From positions 1-64,000 of the forward strand of contig NW_026705000.1 of NCBI RefSeq assembly GCF_029867415.1: a stretch of 64,000 bases of DNA, read 5' to 3'. Below, in pieces: positions 23,101 to 33,658 of the stretch (position 1 is its first letter; each line of letters begins with the position of its first letter). The notes beneath the pieces were generated by a model that did no database searches, was not told where the DNA came from, and worked only from the letters and a program-made list of their open reading frames with translations. Both the position numbers and the translations under genes were made by a program. This DNA comes from Vicia villosa (Eukaryota > Streptophyta > Magnoliopsida > Fabales > Fabaceae).

Positions 23101-24563
23101 GTTACTAGAATTTTCAATTGGCATAAGAGCAGGCACCCTGCCAGTTTACATCTGGGTGAGATCTAGGGACAACAAAATTCGGGTACTATGGACAAAGAAT
23201 TGTTAGTGTTTGGGAATAGACCACCAGAATGAACGTTTGGAATTGCTTGAAGATGGCTGCAACTAGAGTTTGATGGTGCAACTTTGAAGAGAATTTGTTG
23301 GATGAGAAACCTTAATGCCTTGCCCTAATTTTCGTTCTCTCTTTGTTATGAGCATGGTCCCTATATATATTAGTGTGAATTAGGGTTATAGGAATGACAT
23401 ATAATCATGTGATTGGGAGGAATCAAATTTGATTGAGATTTTGCATTAAAACTTTCTATTTTTGTCCAAATATAATCTCCATCTTTGCATACTTGAGGAG
23501 CAAGAAATCCCAACAAATATATGGCTTAAATGATGATTGAATTTGATTGGAAATATTAATTTTTGACTTGAAACCATTTATTTCATATTTTATATAATTT
23601 ATTAATATTTAAATGAATAAAAATTCAAATAAATAAAAATAAATATCATAAAAATAAAATAATAGGTTTAAGGGTAATTATATGGGCCATGGTCACGTTT
23701 GAAATGGAAATCGTAGGCCCATTTAGTTAAAGACTCAAGATTCATCATTTTGCCTTTTATGTATTTTCTCAAAATTGCCCGACTTGTGCAAGCCATAACT
23801 CATTCAATATTTATCGTATGGAGATGATCTAGGACTTTTTGAAAAGCTAAAGATGTCCTCTACAAGCCACTTTGGAACATATTTTTCATTTCGAGATTTT
23901 ATCTTGATGATATTGCTCCTGACAAAAAACAGCTTTTTGCGATCTTCTAAAAGGACCTGTAATGTTTTGATCCATATCTCTTATGCGGAAGCATTTCTTG
24001 ACCTTGGGACCAACATAAAATTTGTAGATAATTGAATTTCCTTGAGAATGAGATTTGGTTAGGAAATTTCTGATAAAGTATGAGAGAGATTTTATCACTC
24101 AAAGTTGGGTTGACTTTTAGTTTAAAAACCCTAATTTTGAAACTTATCCTTTTGTTGATTTCTGAGCCTTCCTTAATGAATCATGATCAATCCTTGATCA
24201 AATGATGAATGATACTTCAGAATGAGGATGTTGACCAAAAATCAGGAATTTTGACTGAACTTTGACCACAGTTGACTTTTAGGTCAAACTAGTCGACTGT
24301 TGATCATTTGAGCAGTTGACTGAGCAATCTTATGGATCAAAGCTTGAAACTTGGCATGAGGATCCTTTGAGGCGTATGAGAATCTATGAAGCCCATTTGA
24401 GGTGTCAGAAACTGATTATACTTTGAGAAGATCAAAACCCTAGTTTGAGGGTCGTTGTTTAGGAGAGAGACTACATGCTTCCTTCTTGTATATCTTTGAA
24501 CATTTGAAAGTCAGATAAACTGAAATATGAGTAAATATGATGGGCAAATTTTGGGGTACGACA
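20118..24563 (-). mobile_element. Solo LTR, Ogre-like (Ty3/gypsy), 4446 bp, minus orientation
   Basis: On the minus strand it starts tgtcgtaccccaaaatttgc at 24563 and ends ...gtattaca at 20118. An exact 5-bp duplication tatgg stands on both sides (20113-20117 and 24564-24568). Internal landmarks match the other Ogre-like LTR at 44098-47447: repeated gttgacttt/gtcaactc motifs, a cgaacct B-box-like site near 22034, and an 'aaggtgtaaggcaccc' block near the 3' end. No primer site, coding region or second LTR is present, so it is a recombination remnant. Frames within (20380, 21945, 22063-22800, 23853 and others) are not genes. Confidence 0.93.
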
Positions 24564-24568
24564 TATGG

Positions 24569-25618
24569 AAAATTGGTTTTTGTATGTATATTAAGATTTA
24601 GATGATTCATGTACACTATAATTAATTCATCAGAAAATTTGTACTGACTAGAGTGGTTAAAGTTAGAAACATCTTATCATACAACTTTTTTTCTTTTTTG
24701 TGGATTCAAGCTACCTAATGATCTATTGATGTTTTTAACATAATTTTTTCTAACCATTATATCTTTTTTATTATAGGCTATTACCTGTTTATTCATGTAT
24801 TGAGAAATAATGCACTCGGACAATGTTAAGTTTAGGATGACAATGGCAACACTGTTGGCTGATAACAAATATTTCCATGGTAATGTACTATAGAAAAACC
24901 TATGATGTTTGAAAGAAGTCTCACACAAAAAAGTGAATAGATGTTAATAACTAGAGATCTACCTTTGATGTTTGATATGTATATGCAAGGTTCAAGAATC
25001 AGTATCTTTTTCTGTAAAAGTCATGAGTTTATGTCCTAAATTGTGATTTTATGCTGTCATACTAGTGACTTGATAGGAGTATCTTTAATGTTGATGTACA
25101 GAAATGTTGATGTACATAAGCATTTACAAACATACAGAACTCACCGACATATTGTTGAATTCTAATAAGTTATAAACTAACATCCAATATCACTCTGCTA
25201 CAAACGACATCATAAATCATACAAACATAAAATCACAAGTTTTACAAACTCGTATGACATTAGAAACACATAGTCGTTGTTCAGATATCTGGAGCAAATT
25301 CATAAGGATGCGATAACAGTCCCACCTCGCCAGGCAGGAATTATAATTATTTCTCGGCGTAAAACAAAAACTTTCCTATATCAGTAGCCAAAAAACAAAT
25401 TGTCCAAAATCACTTTACTCTTTTTTATAATAATTCAAAGATGTATATATATTATATATCAATGGTAAGAATTCTTATGAGCAATTCCTAAAGCTAAAAA
25501 CTTTGAATTTTATAGAAATAGATTGAACTACAAAAGTTACAAACTACCCTCTACCTATACTACTATCCATAAATTGAACTATAGAACTTAAAATACAAAG
25601 AGAAAGAACCTTTACCTG
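24569..25618. other. CACTA internal spacer, right of the solo LTR
   Basis: Continues the CACTA interior interrupted at 20113. No domain seen; frame 24677-24928 is not supported. Confidence 0.5.
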
Positions 25619-26130
25619 TATGTTTCTCTCGATTAATCGCTTCTCGAACAAAATCCCAGAGCTTTTGGACACCACAGGCTCTTTCGGAACCTTGCCGCAA
25701 ACTGCGAAAGAAACAAATCACATATCAAAAAAGTTGAAATTTGAAACCAAACTAGAGAAGAAGTGATAGAAGAGAATCAATCATGTGGTAAAGAAACTGA
25801 AGAAGAAGATATTAACCCTAGAAAAAGAATCATAGAGTAGTTTCCTCCAAAGCAAACATATTAGATATAGCCCTAAAAAAATGAAGATTCAAAAAGCTTT
25901 GTTTGATTTCAATGAGAAGAAGATGAGAAGAATAAGCTTATTTTGGTTTCTTCGTGGAGCAGAAACGATGAGAAGAAGATGACGAAAATGTGTAATTGAC
26001 GACGAGCGGAGAACTAATTGACGGCAACGCGAGCGGAGAACTAATTTACGGCAACACGATCGGAGAAGAAGCTGAACAATCTTTGGGTAAACCAATTTTT
26101 TAGAAGAAGCTGAATGATGAACGAGAGTTT
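25619..26130 (-). promoter_or_regulatory. Likely 5' leader of the CACTA transcript
   Basis: On the minus strand a block at 25701-25619 is bounded by tttcgcag and acag|gtaaag, an AG/GT-flanked non-coding exon. Upstream (about 26100-25870) lies a CT-rich leader-like stretch containing a ~25-bp tandem repeat ending agttctccgctcg. It sits between the right subterminal repeats and the transposase, where the CACTA promoter and leader are expected. Inferred, no transcript evidence. Confidence 0.45.
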
Positions 26131-26219
26131 GAGAAGAAGATACGGTAAGAATGTAGGGTTTTAAACTTTTGTTCGTATAAGCCCTTTCTAATTATTTTAG
26201 GAATTTTGTTTTTTAGAAA

Positions 26220-26592
26220 TTAATTCGCCTAAGACAGCAATTTGGAGAAAAAGCGCTGGCTAAGGTAGGCCTTTAGCAGCGCTTTTGAAAGTGCTGGCTA
26301 AAATGGACCTTCAACAGCGCTTTTGAGAATGTATATTTTTAAAATTTACATGACTTTAGACAGCGCTTCTGAGAAAAGCGCTGTCTAAGGTAGGCCTTTT
26401 CAAAAGTGCCGTCTAAGGTAGGTCTTTTAGCAGAGCTTTTAAAAAGTGTTGTCTAAAGTAGGACTTTTAGCAGCGCTTTTACTCTTTTTCGTATACATTT
26501 TTCGTGTTTTATTCTTTATTTAACTTATAGCAATGCTTTTGAAAGAAAGCACTGTCTAAGGTGCGCTAGTAAAAGTCATTTTTGGCGTAGTG
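26220..26592. repeat. CACTA subterminal repeats and terminus, right
   Basis: Several copies of agcgctttt and aaaagcgctg within 370 bp, ending in tttggcgtagtg at 26592. This is the only true CACTA terminus of the 16-kb element. Confidence 0.88.
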
Positions 26593-27945
26593 GCTAGTCC
26601 AGTGTAAAATGCGAGGAGTCGTCAGATCTGATCTGATGGTAAGAGATAGACTATTAAGAGCATCCACACACATGCGACTCAAATAGGTGGTATAAATGGA
26701 CCCCACTTACTTAATTATATTTTTTTATACTTTTTAATTTCTTAAACTGCTTCACTATATCTTTGAAACATCCATGCCAGTCACTTAAAATTTTAAATTG
26801 GGTCCCATTAGTCTCTTACTCAAACTCATTACATTATTGGATAAAATAAAAAAAAATTACACGTGTCCCACAAAACCAATGCAGAATTTTTCAAATCCTT
26901 GCACAGTGTTTTTTCAAAAAAAATTGACACAACATTATTGATATTTGTGCAGAACCCACTGATATGGGTGCTCTAACAGAGATTAAGTGTCTGTTCATTG
27001 ACGAGTCCCACTTATTCTTTTGTCCTCTGAATGGATACTACGAAATGGAGTTCACAATTGAATCTTTTCTTGGGCACGTGGCTGGCTTGTAGCAACAGGT
27101 AATAGGTGGGTTTGCCAACAAATTTGAGGAAAATATAAGGATTAGTTAAGGAATTATTCAAATAACATTTTAATGAAGAAAATTTATTCTGAACTACTAA
27201 TTGTACATAATCAACTAACTTGGCAGTGAAAATAGTTAAGAATGTAATTTTTTGTGTCGAAATAGGCTGTTCGGCAAAAGGAATGTGTTGTGAAAATAGT
27301 TTAGTGTGTTAAATTTGTGTAGCTATCAAAATGTCGAAGGGATTATCTTCGACAAGGATTTTGACTTAGCCTTATTTTGTAGTGTTAGCAGAATTAAGTT
27401 ATTTGGAGTTTGCTTAGGAAGCAAGCAAACTCAACATATAAATAAGGAGTTGCCCTATTGTTGTAACAAGTAGTTGCATAATTGATAAGTTTCAACTTTG
27501 AGAGCAGAGAGAAGCTCTGCAAATATTCTACTTCTTCCCCTATTTCTCTCAAACCCTATTTTCTTTCTTCCCCAATTCATATTTTCTTTTTTTCTTTCAA
27601 TATTGATTGCGCAATAGAATCATGTTGCAACCAAGGTTGATTCACTCAAATAAAAAGTGAAGAACAAGAGGCGAATTTGATCAATGTATTGAATCTTGTT
27701 CATTAAAATTAATTCGTAATTCTCCAAGAGTTTTAGGTTAATTCCAACAACTGGTATCTAGAGCACTGGTTGTGTGATTCTTGGGAATATGACGCGATGC
27801 ATCATCCGATAAACAATTTTAATGGTCATTTTCAGACGAGTCTCCCAATTCTGAAGTATCAGAATTATGAGAATTGGTGGAAGCAGATGAAGATTGTTTT
27901 GTGTTATTAAGATCTTTGGAATCTTGTGTAGAAAGGAGTAACAAC
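26593..27945 (+). mobile_element. Copia module, copy B: MITE-bearing flank, LTR (27307-27749), PBS, gag start
   Basis: This is a direct repeat of 9638-10540, beginning ctagtccagtgtaaaatgcg immediately after the CACTA terminus. The LTR (27307-27749, ~443 bp) starts tgttaaat and ends ttccaaca, followed by PBS tggtatctagag (27752-27763). The same Gag start (QNYENWWKQMKIV, YQDLWNLV) ends at about 27943. Beyond that the sequence changes to the VTE3 fragment. No reverse transcriptase or second LTR follows. Confidence 0.85.
26658..26973. mobile_element. PIF/Harbinger-type MITE, 316 bp
   Basis: Inverted ends gagcatccaca (26658) and tatgggtgctc (26973), flanked by taa on both sides (26655-26657 and 26974-26976), fit a Tourist-like MITE with a 3-bp TAA target duplication. 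The left half is also present at about 9697 in copy A, where the right half is deleted. Confidence 0.7.
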
Positions 27946-28007
27946 TCTCATTATAATGTGAAATTAACTTGAATTTAAATATGATTTTTCTTTTGTAGGT
28001 CAATTCA

Positions 28008-28400
28008 ATGGCTTCACTAATGCTCAGTGGATCCGGAAAGCTCACAGTGTATTAGGTTTCACAACTTCTGATTTCCATGGTAAGAGCTTAAGTTTCCCGA
28101 ATCGAGTATCAATGCTACTTCTAGGGTTTCATATTCGAGGAAAAATTTATTACTTAAGTGTAGTTCTCGTGTATCATCTTTGAGGCCAAGCTCACAACCT
28201 AGGTTTATACAACACAAAAAAGAGGCGTATTTGTTTTATAGGTTTCTCTCAATTATATATGAACATGTTGTTAACCCTAGTCAGTGGACTGAGGATATGA
28301 GAGAAGTTCTTGGACTAGCTGAACTCACTAATATGTATATGCTTATTGTTGATGTTGGTGGTGGTATTAGTTTTACCACTTTGGGTAGAAATATTTCCAT
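28008..28400 (+). pseudogene. VTE3: VTE3 fragment: MPBQ/MSBQ (2-methyl-6-phytylbenzoquinol) methyltransferase, 5' part
   Basis: The sequence after a ttttgtag splice acceptor (near 27998) begins ATGGCTTCACTAATGCTC (MASLMLSG), the start of the plastid enzyme that methylates 2-methyl-6-phytyl- and solanesyl-benzoquinols for tocopherol and plastoquinone synthesis at the inner envelope. After a stop in the transit region (VY* near 28055) and frame changes near 28120-28160, the diagnostic core follows at 28180-28400. It has SSQPRFIQHKKEAYLFYRFL, the NPSQWTEDMRE segment, and the SAM-binding VDVGGGISFTTLG (family: DVGGGTGFTTLG). Homology stops at ttgg|gtagaaat, perhaps an exon end. The rest of the enzyme (about two thirds) is missing and a dead LINE follows. 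The acceptor upstream suggests a genomic rather than cDNA-derived copy. Not functional. Confidence 0.85.
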
Positions 28401-28517
28401 CTCTTAACCTTTTTAATTGTTTATTTTTCAAGAACTAAAAATGGAGATGCCATGTTTAATGGTCAACTTGTGATTATTATTTACCTATTGTTTGCTCATT
28501 GCTTTCTAGTGTTCTAG

Positions 28518-31410
28518 AAGAACCTGTTTATCTAGAATTCCTATCTACAATTTAGATGAGGATGATAGGGTTTTGCTTGAGGCGCCATTTCTTGGGGAGG
28601 ACATTAAGAAGGTTGTATCGGAGGGAGCAGATGATAAAAGTCCTGGGTTGGATGGTTTCAACTTGAGTTTTTTTAAAGCTTGTTGGGACATTGTGAAGGG
28701 TGATTTGGTGAGTTATGGATTAGTTTCATCGATCTTCTAGAGTTCCTAAAGAGAATATTGCGTCTTTTATTTCTTTGATTCCTAAAGTTGATAATCCTCT
28801 TGCTCTTGATGAGTTTAGGCCTATTTGTTTGGTGGGAAGTGTGTATAAGATTTTTGTTAAGCTTCTAGAGTGTAGGTTGAAATTAGTGATTCACAAAGTC
28901 ATCTCTGAATGTCAATTTGCTTTTATTGAGATTGCGAATACGTAATTGTTGGATGGTATTATGGTCTTGAATGAGGTGGTGAATTTTTCTAAGGGGGCAA
29001 AAAGGAAGTGTATGTTGGTTAAAGTGGATTTTGAGAAAGCTTATGATTGTCTCTTGGAATTTCCTTAGGATTATGATGATGATGATGATGATGATGAGGA
29101 TGTGTTTTAGTCATAGGTGGTGCGGGTGGATGTAAGTGTTGGTGTTCAATAGCTTAATGTTTGTTCTTGTGAACGGGATCCCATCGGCGGATTTCATCGT
29201 GTCTAGAGGTTTACGCCAGGGAGATCCTTTTTCTCCTTTCCTTTTTCTCTTGGTGGTGGATGGTTTTACTGGTTTATTGTCCCAAGTGGTATCTTTAGGG
29301 AAATTTGAGGATTTTTTATTCAATGTTTCTACTCATGTTGATATGTTATAATTTGTTGATGATACTATTTTAATCGGAGAAGGCTCATGGAAGAACTTAT
29401 GGCCCATTAAAGATTTGCTTATGGGTTTTGAGCTGGTGTCGGGTCTACGGGTGAATTTATCCTAAAGTATACTTTTTGGCATTAATCTTGATGTTGATTT
29501 CTTGTAGGCAACAACTTCTTTCTTGTTGTGTAGTTTTTGAGCGTTTTCTTTTGTCTTTTTGGGCATTACTATTGGTATTAATCCTTGGAGACACGTTTCT
29601 TGGGCACCTATTATTTCTAAAATTAGAAGAAGGTTAGTAGTGTGGCATAAATTTTTTTTATCTATTGGAGGTATGATGGTTCTTGTGAATTATGTTTTAT
29701 CAAACATTCCCATCTTCCTCTTTTATTGTTATAAGGCTCCTAAAGCGGTTCTAAAGGAGATTATTAATCTCCAAAGAGCTTTCTTACGAGGTGATTGTGA
29801 AGATTCCACTACAACAAATAACACTTTTAATCTCGAACGTGAAATGCCTTTTACCTCGATTAAAGTATCAAGGTAATGAAGGGCGTCATGAAAAGTTTCC
29901 ACTTAACACCTCAGTGATTAAAAAACCAAGGGGTATAGTTATATGCAAATGGGCTCGAACCCGAGCAGCTGCACTTTTCTTATTTTCAAAACTAACCGAT
30001 TTTTTATCTCGATTTATTCAAAAAACTGAGGGGTATGATTATTATTATTATTATTATTTTATTAAATTGTTACATTGTTTATCCAAAATATTACATTGTT
30101 TACATTTAATATTAAAATTAAAATAAAAGTCAAATTTTCTAAAGTTCAAGATAAAAATTAAATTCCCTAGGGATCTAGATAAAAATTAAATTCCCTCAAG
30201 ATTTAGTCTTTAGATCTTCGAATTATTAAATCTTGGAAAAGATCTTCAGTTGAATCTTGCATGCAATTTTTTCTAATGAAAAAAAAGGTAAGATTTTTAA
30301 TATAAAAAATAAAATTATTTTCGGTTAAAATAAATATTTAAGAAAACAAACCTTGAACCCATAAAATTTTCTGCTATTGCAATTGATCATAGATAACTTT
30401 TCCAAGCGTCATTAGGTTTCAAGCGCTTCATATGTTTCATTTAGGTTTGATTTTCAATATTCAGCATGCTTTTATAATGGATGTCCCATAGGTTTCACGC
30501 GGATCACTAATGGCACCGTCTTGAGCGTTGATAATCATTAAATGGACGACGAGGATTTGTTAAGGCCGATGGATATAGTATAGAAAAAACGCTTAACTAT
30601 CACCGCAGTCATGACAAATCACCGAGGTGAATGCTCATTTATTTTTTTAGTTACACTGTTTTCACATAATACTAAAAATACACTTTATGAAACAAATCTT
30701 CGATGATATTAAGATTTAGATGCTAGAGGTCCCATACAAGATGCTAGACATATGTTTCCAGGGCCAATGAGAATTTTTACTTTATGCACTTGCATAATAT
30801 TAAGGATTATGGTAAAATCTATTTAACGAGTATTTTTATAGTAAAATATGATTATTATATCCTTCGGTTTAACTATAAAACCTGGGTAAACTATCATCTC
30901 CTTTAAATTATCACATCGCTTTTAGTTTAAAATCGAGGTGAATAATTTTTTTTAAACATTACATTGTTTACACGGAATATTAAGATAATTTGTTTACAAC
31001 AAATCTTTTCAAAGGTTAAGCTCCCTTCTTTGTGTAAGTTGAAGCTCGCTTCTCTATTTAAGATCCAATTTCTAAAAGAATAATCCTTGTATGTCAGAAC
31101 ATTGCATTCAAATTCACCAATTTTTAGCAGTTTGTTTGTTTCAAGAGAGAGGAGTACACAAGTGTGTATCGTACTATTTCTTAAAAACCGAGGGAATATT
31201 TGTGTTAATTATTATAAAAAAAACATGGCGCGCCTAGGTATAGTACCTCGTTTTTTTCTGGCTGAGGTGAAAGCTTCGTCGTGAAATTTATTATTTTTAG
31301 TAGTGTTCTAAAAAGTGAGTTGGACTTCTATTTGTTTATCTAAGGAGGAAGGAGGTTTTGGGGTGAAATATTGTGGGTTGTTTAATCTTGCCTTTTTAAA
31401 CAAGTGGAAA
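28518..31410 (+). pseudogene. Decayed LINE reverse transcriptase, split by a CACTA-type insertion
   Basis: Conceptual translation shows LINE RT landmarks in order. These are PFLGEDIKKVV...DKSPGLDGFNLSFFKACW (28590-28690), VDFEKAYD (29025), RGLRQGDPFSPFLFLLVVDG (29205-29265), the degraded catalytic FVDDT (29350), and, after the tail of the RT domain, LQRAFLRGDCEDS (29770-29806). The reading then jumps over the insertion 29807-31305 and resumes as VSWTSICLSKEEGGFGVKY...FNLAFLNKWKFL (31310-31400). Many stops and shifts, plus a (GAT)n expansion near 29070-29095, make it non-functional. The true 5' and 3' ends are not resolved. Confidence 0.85.
29807..31305. mobile_element. Non-autonomous CACTA-type element, 1499 bp
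   Basis: The left end is cactacaacaaataacac (29807) and the right end is inverse cactactaaaaataata (31305), with an exact 3-bp duplication ttc (29804-29806 and 31306-31308), as expected for CACTA. Subterminal regions carry (c)tcga/cctcg motifs. It carries no transposase. It interrupts a LINE whose reading resumes on the far side, giving independent proof of the borders. Frames 29791-30126 and 31087-31284 lie inside it and are not genes. Confidence 0.92.
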
Positions 31411-32681
31411 TTCTTGGCACAATCACGGTACGCCAAAACCTAGTCGCACTTGATTGATCACTTGAACTGCTCTTGCACTTTTGTAGAAAGTTGGAATCAT
31501 ATCAAAGTGCTAATGGGAATTTCTCTTTGGCCTTTTAGGTCTTGACAAGGCCATTATACCTTGAAGGTGTACCACGATTGTATTTTGTATTTGTGCTTGC
31601 ATTTCATGGAGAAAGTTTGGATTGCGTCGTTGAGTCATTTGAGTGGTTATTACTCGTTTATGTTGAAACCGCTAGGTTTTGTGGGTGCACCGCGATATGC
31701 ATGCTTCTTGTACTTTTCCTGATTTTCTTTCGTTCTTCGTGTTCCACCTCCTCTTTGCATCTTCATCGTTACTTTCAAAATTAAATATTAGGTAATTTAT
31801 CTAGTTATGATGATTTCAAAATAGTTTGGTCATTTCAAAGAATCTTTCGCATTCAATTCTTTGTTAAAACCTAGAAAACAAAACATATTAGTAAAAACTC
31901 TTAAAAAGTAGCAAATTTAAGTAATAAAGACATAGTGTCACGAACTGTCATAACACATCACCAATAACCAAAGAAATTTAAGATCAAGGAACCACATTAT
32001 TATATAGTTGCACACATGTGGGTAAAAAGAAATAGAAAATACCAGAAAATTGAAGAATCAAGTCCAACGTCACATATGCATAGTAATAAAAAAATTCACT
32101 AGTGTAAATAGATGAGTAAAGCTAAATTTTATAAGTGATCATATCATTTAGGTTGGTAAATTTGTTGCCTATTAAGAAAAATATATTTAGGTTGGTAAAA
32201 TTAATATTTATTTATAAATACTGAACTTGTAAAATTTACATTCCTTTATCCTTTTTTTTTTCTTTTTATTATTTAGTTTTACGTATTGTATTTTTTGTTC
32301 ACCAGAAAAAATATTCAAAACATTAGAATTACATTTTTTTGAAATAATTAAAAAACTTACATCTAAGAGACATGGTTATTCAACATAATCATTTGATGAA
32401 AAAATTTAATTAAAATACATTGATAGTATATAGGAAAATTTACATTATTAATTAATTACAGTCATTGATTTGTTTGAAATTTTGACTTTTATTGTAAATT
32501 CTTTAAATCAATATAATAGAATGATGGTGTAAAATTTTTGTATTGACAAGTGCATAGAAATTAAACTCTTGATAAAAATAAAATCATCATTAAAAGATAA
32601 AGATATATCAACTGATACATCGGATAATTTTCCAATTCAACGACAGATATATAAATGCAATATTTCTTTTTTTGCACAATT
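31411..32681. other. Spacer, no gene recognised
   Basis: The first 400 bp may be the far 3' part of the LINE or host sequence. The open frame 31542-31784 has no domain I recognise. From 31790 the sequence is AT-rich up to the start of the defensin-3 block. Confidence 0.4.
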
Positions 32682-32807
32682 CCATAAGATAAAAGTGCAT
32701 AACTAGTACGTCATAGTCATACACTATGAGTACACACGCATAGATGCAGCGCTAGCTACAACTGCGTGCATTTTATTTATTTATATTATTTATAGTTATA
32801 AAAAGTT

Positions 32808-33194
32808 TTAACAGTTTTGAGTGCAGAAACATTTCCAATTATTGCAAGCGCCACTAATTAAGTGGGCTCTGTTCTTGCAGTGGTCGTCACAGCTGGCATC
32901 AGTAAAGCATACTCCCCTGTATGTATCAGCCAAATGCTGACAAGTGTTTGCCTCTGTCACCACAATTTCTTCTGCATCCATAATTACCATTAAAACAGTA
33001 TTAGAATATAATTAAATAATTAAAATAAAAAATACAAATAATTTGTCAATTCTGTTTGAAGATAAAATGATTAATGAATTTAACAAATGCATTATATAAC
33101 AATTAAGTAATATACTAAGAATGATTAGTTAATTACGTGCAACAAAGAGAACAAGCAAGAGGAAGGACAAGGCAGCTAGTGATTTCTTCTCCAT
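32808..33194 (-). CDS. Plant defensin, pea Psd1-like (gene 3)
   Basis: Minus-strand exons 33194-33137 and 32971-32808 are joined over a GT-AG phase-1 intron (33136-32972) to give 73 residues. Residues 1-27 are a signal peptide, with exon 1 identical base for base to that of gene 4. The mature part has eight cysteines at 30, 41, 47, 51, 62, 67, 69 and 73 (C-x10-C-x5-C-x3-C-x10-C-x4-C-x-C-x3-C). Segments such as HLADTYRGVCF, CDDHCK and HLISG with gamma-core GACNNWKCFC are those of pea defensin Psd1, an antifungal seed/pod peptide that binds fungal glucosylceramide. The Trp in the loop before the sixth Cys is kept. Secretion and antifungal action are inferred from the family. The usual AATAAA behind the gene is missing because the paralogy ends inside it. 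Confidence 0.93.
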
Positions 33195-33295
33195 AACTTA
33201 ATTAGTGATGAATGTATAAACTTAATATTACTCACTTCAGTTAATGTGTTATGTGTGTGTGTTTTGATATATGCACTGATGATTGTCAGACACAC

Positions 33296-33317
33296 ATATA
33301 TATAGCCCCAAAGGGCT
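33296..33317 (-). promoter_or_regulatory. Defensin 3 core promoter: palindrome plus TATA box
   Basis: Read on the minus strand, agccctttggggct (33317-33304) runs directly into tatatatat (33304-33296), about 100 bp before the ATG. The palindrome is perfect (agccc-tttg-gggct). Confidence 0.75.
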
Positions 33318-33327
33318 TAATAACTAG

Positions 33328-33332
<5 letters not shown>

Positions 33333-33399
<67 letters not shown>
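33333..33399. repeat. (TA)n microsatellite directly upstream of the defensin 3 promoter
   Basis: About 67 bp of AT dinucleotides lie 16 bp upstream of the palindrome/TATA. The paralogous site upstream of defensin 4 (near 58913) has none, so it is an expansion in this copy. Confidence 0.92.
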
Positions 33400-33402
<3 letters not shown>

Positions 33403-33658
33403 GAAGTTTATGAAGATAGAGGAAACCATAATTGAATTTGTATTTTCATGGAGAAAAGTCAATAACGTAGGGCGTATAGTATTAGTGGAGCTTATCGACA
33501 TATTTGATGGTGGCTACAAAACATACGAGACACATTAATACAACAACGGGAGTTATTCTGCATTACTTGCTACAACCGACATAAGAGAATTCAAGTCCTA
33601 TAACTTAAAGATGATTAAAATTCTTTTTGAAAAAAAAGTTTTATTCAAAATTGATCCT

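Larger units (their letters stand above)
10541..26592 (-). mobile_element. CACTA (En/Spm) transposon, ~16 kb with nested insertions, left end lost
   Basis: The right terminus at 26592 reads cgtagtg outward (inverse CACTACG). Both ends carry arrays of the subterminal motif agcgctttt (10551-10980 and 26220-26560), typical of CACTA elements. Two minus-strand genes inside encode a TNP2-type transposase (15741-18973) and a Transposase_24/Ulp1 protein (12164-15364). The left edge at 10541 lacks a CACTA terminus, so it is truncated. Removing the internal hAT (11572-12114) and solo LTR (20118-24563) leaves about 11 kb of native element. Both genes are broken, so the copy is not autonomous. Confidence 0.92.

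Noticed and set aside
29111..29323. Minus-strand 70-codon frame
   Set aside because: Antisense of the LINE reverse transcriptase segment RGLRQGDPFSPF.
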